Assembly (NCBI GenBank): GCA_903911455.1
Contig: CAIWDQ010000581.1
Location: forward strand, 1-6,823
DNA from: an uncultured bacterium
GTDB lineage: Bacteria > Bacteroidota > Bacteroidia > Bacteroidales > JACABE01
Length of the DNA stretch: 6,823 bases
Direction: 5' to 3'
The notes under the pieces were generated by a model. That model searched no databases. It saw only the letters and a program-made list of their open reading frames with translations, and was not told the DNA's origin. A program made the position numbers and the translations under genes. Below, one piece after another: positions 6,777 to 6,823 of this stretch. Numbering within the stretch: position 1 is the stretch's first letter; each line of letters starts with the position of its first letter.

Positions 6777-6784
6777 CAAAGATA
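6777..6784 (-). promoter_or_regulatory. promoter -7 element for the tandem barrel genes
   Basis: The minus strand reads TATCTTTG, an exact match to TAnnTTTG. The -33 side has only a T-rich stretch (minus TTTT at plus 6800-6803), with a spacer of 15 bases, which is short. The element lies 78 bases before the start of the 162-aa protein, giving a leader of about 70 bases. The remaining sequence to base 6823 is A/T-rich with no gene seen. Confidence 0.5.
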
Positions 6785-6823
6785 ATATTATTTTGTTTTA
6801 AAATGATTTTTTTTCCCACTAAT

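Noticed and set aside
1..6823. A defence, mobile or other novel multi-gene system
   Set aside because: All long frames are assigned to housekeeping or envelope families. No transposase, integrase, nuclease, inverted terminal repeats or spaced repeats were seen.

Overview
The window looks like ordinary chromosomal DNA from a low-GC member of the Bacteroidota, probably of the Bacteroidales/Marinilabiliales type; that placement comes from protein character and not from a marker gene. The clues are a short primary-type sigma factor of 287 aa with no acidic N-terminal extension, an ACT-less SerA with the Bacteroides-like coenzyme and active-site motifs, a DUF4139 protein carrying a carboxypeptidase-regulatory-like insert, Shine-Dalgarno-poor A/T-rich leaders, and several exact matches to the Bacteroidota -7 promoter motif TAnnTTTG.

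Layout. Bases 1-160 are an A/T-rich leader in front of rpoD (161-1024, +). rpoD converges on serA (1103-2026, -), and the two share a symmetric hairpin terminator at 1053-1080. serC (2129-3199, -) lies directly upstream of serA on the same strand, but a strong terminator-like hairpin (2062-2113) sits between them. A 236-base divergent region (3200-3435) holds back-to-back promoter motifs for serC and for a large secreted DUF4139/MuiA-family protein (3436-5472, +). That gene ends at a 17-bp perfect hairpin terminator (5496-5536). Two tandem paralogous small outer-membrane beta-barrel proteins follow on the minus strand (5628-6134 and 6210-6698), with a promoter motif upstream of the pair at 6777-6784.

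How the genes work together. SerC and SerA catalyse the transamination and oxidation steps of the phosphorylated serine pathway (3-phosphoglycerate to phosphohydroxypyruvate by SerA, then to phosphoserine by SerC); the phosphatase SerB is not in the window. RpoD is a housekeeping transcription factor with no special link to its neighbours. The DUF4139 protein and the two barrel proteins all appear to be exported to the envelope, but nothing in the sequence ties them functionally to each other or to serine synthesis.

I see no mobile element, CRISPR array, RNA gene, toxin-antitoxin or defence module. The points most worth a second look are the regulatory/plug-like domain inserted into the DUF4139 protein, the long hairpin between serC and serA whose wobble pairs favour minus-strand RNA, the lysine at the catalytic histidine position of SerA, and the tandem barrel duplication.
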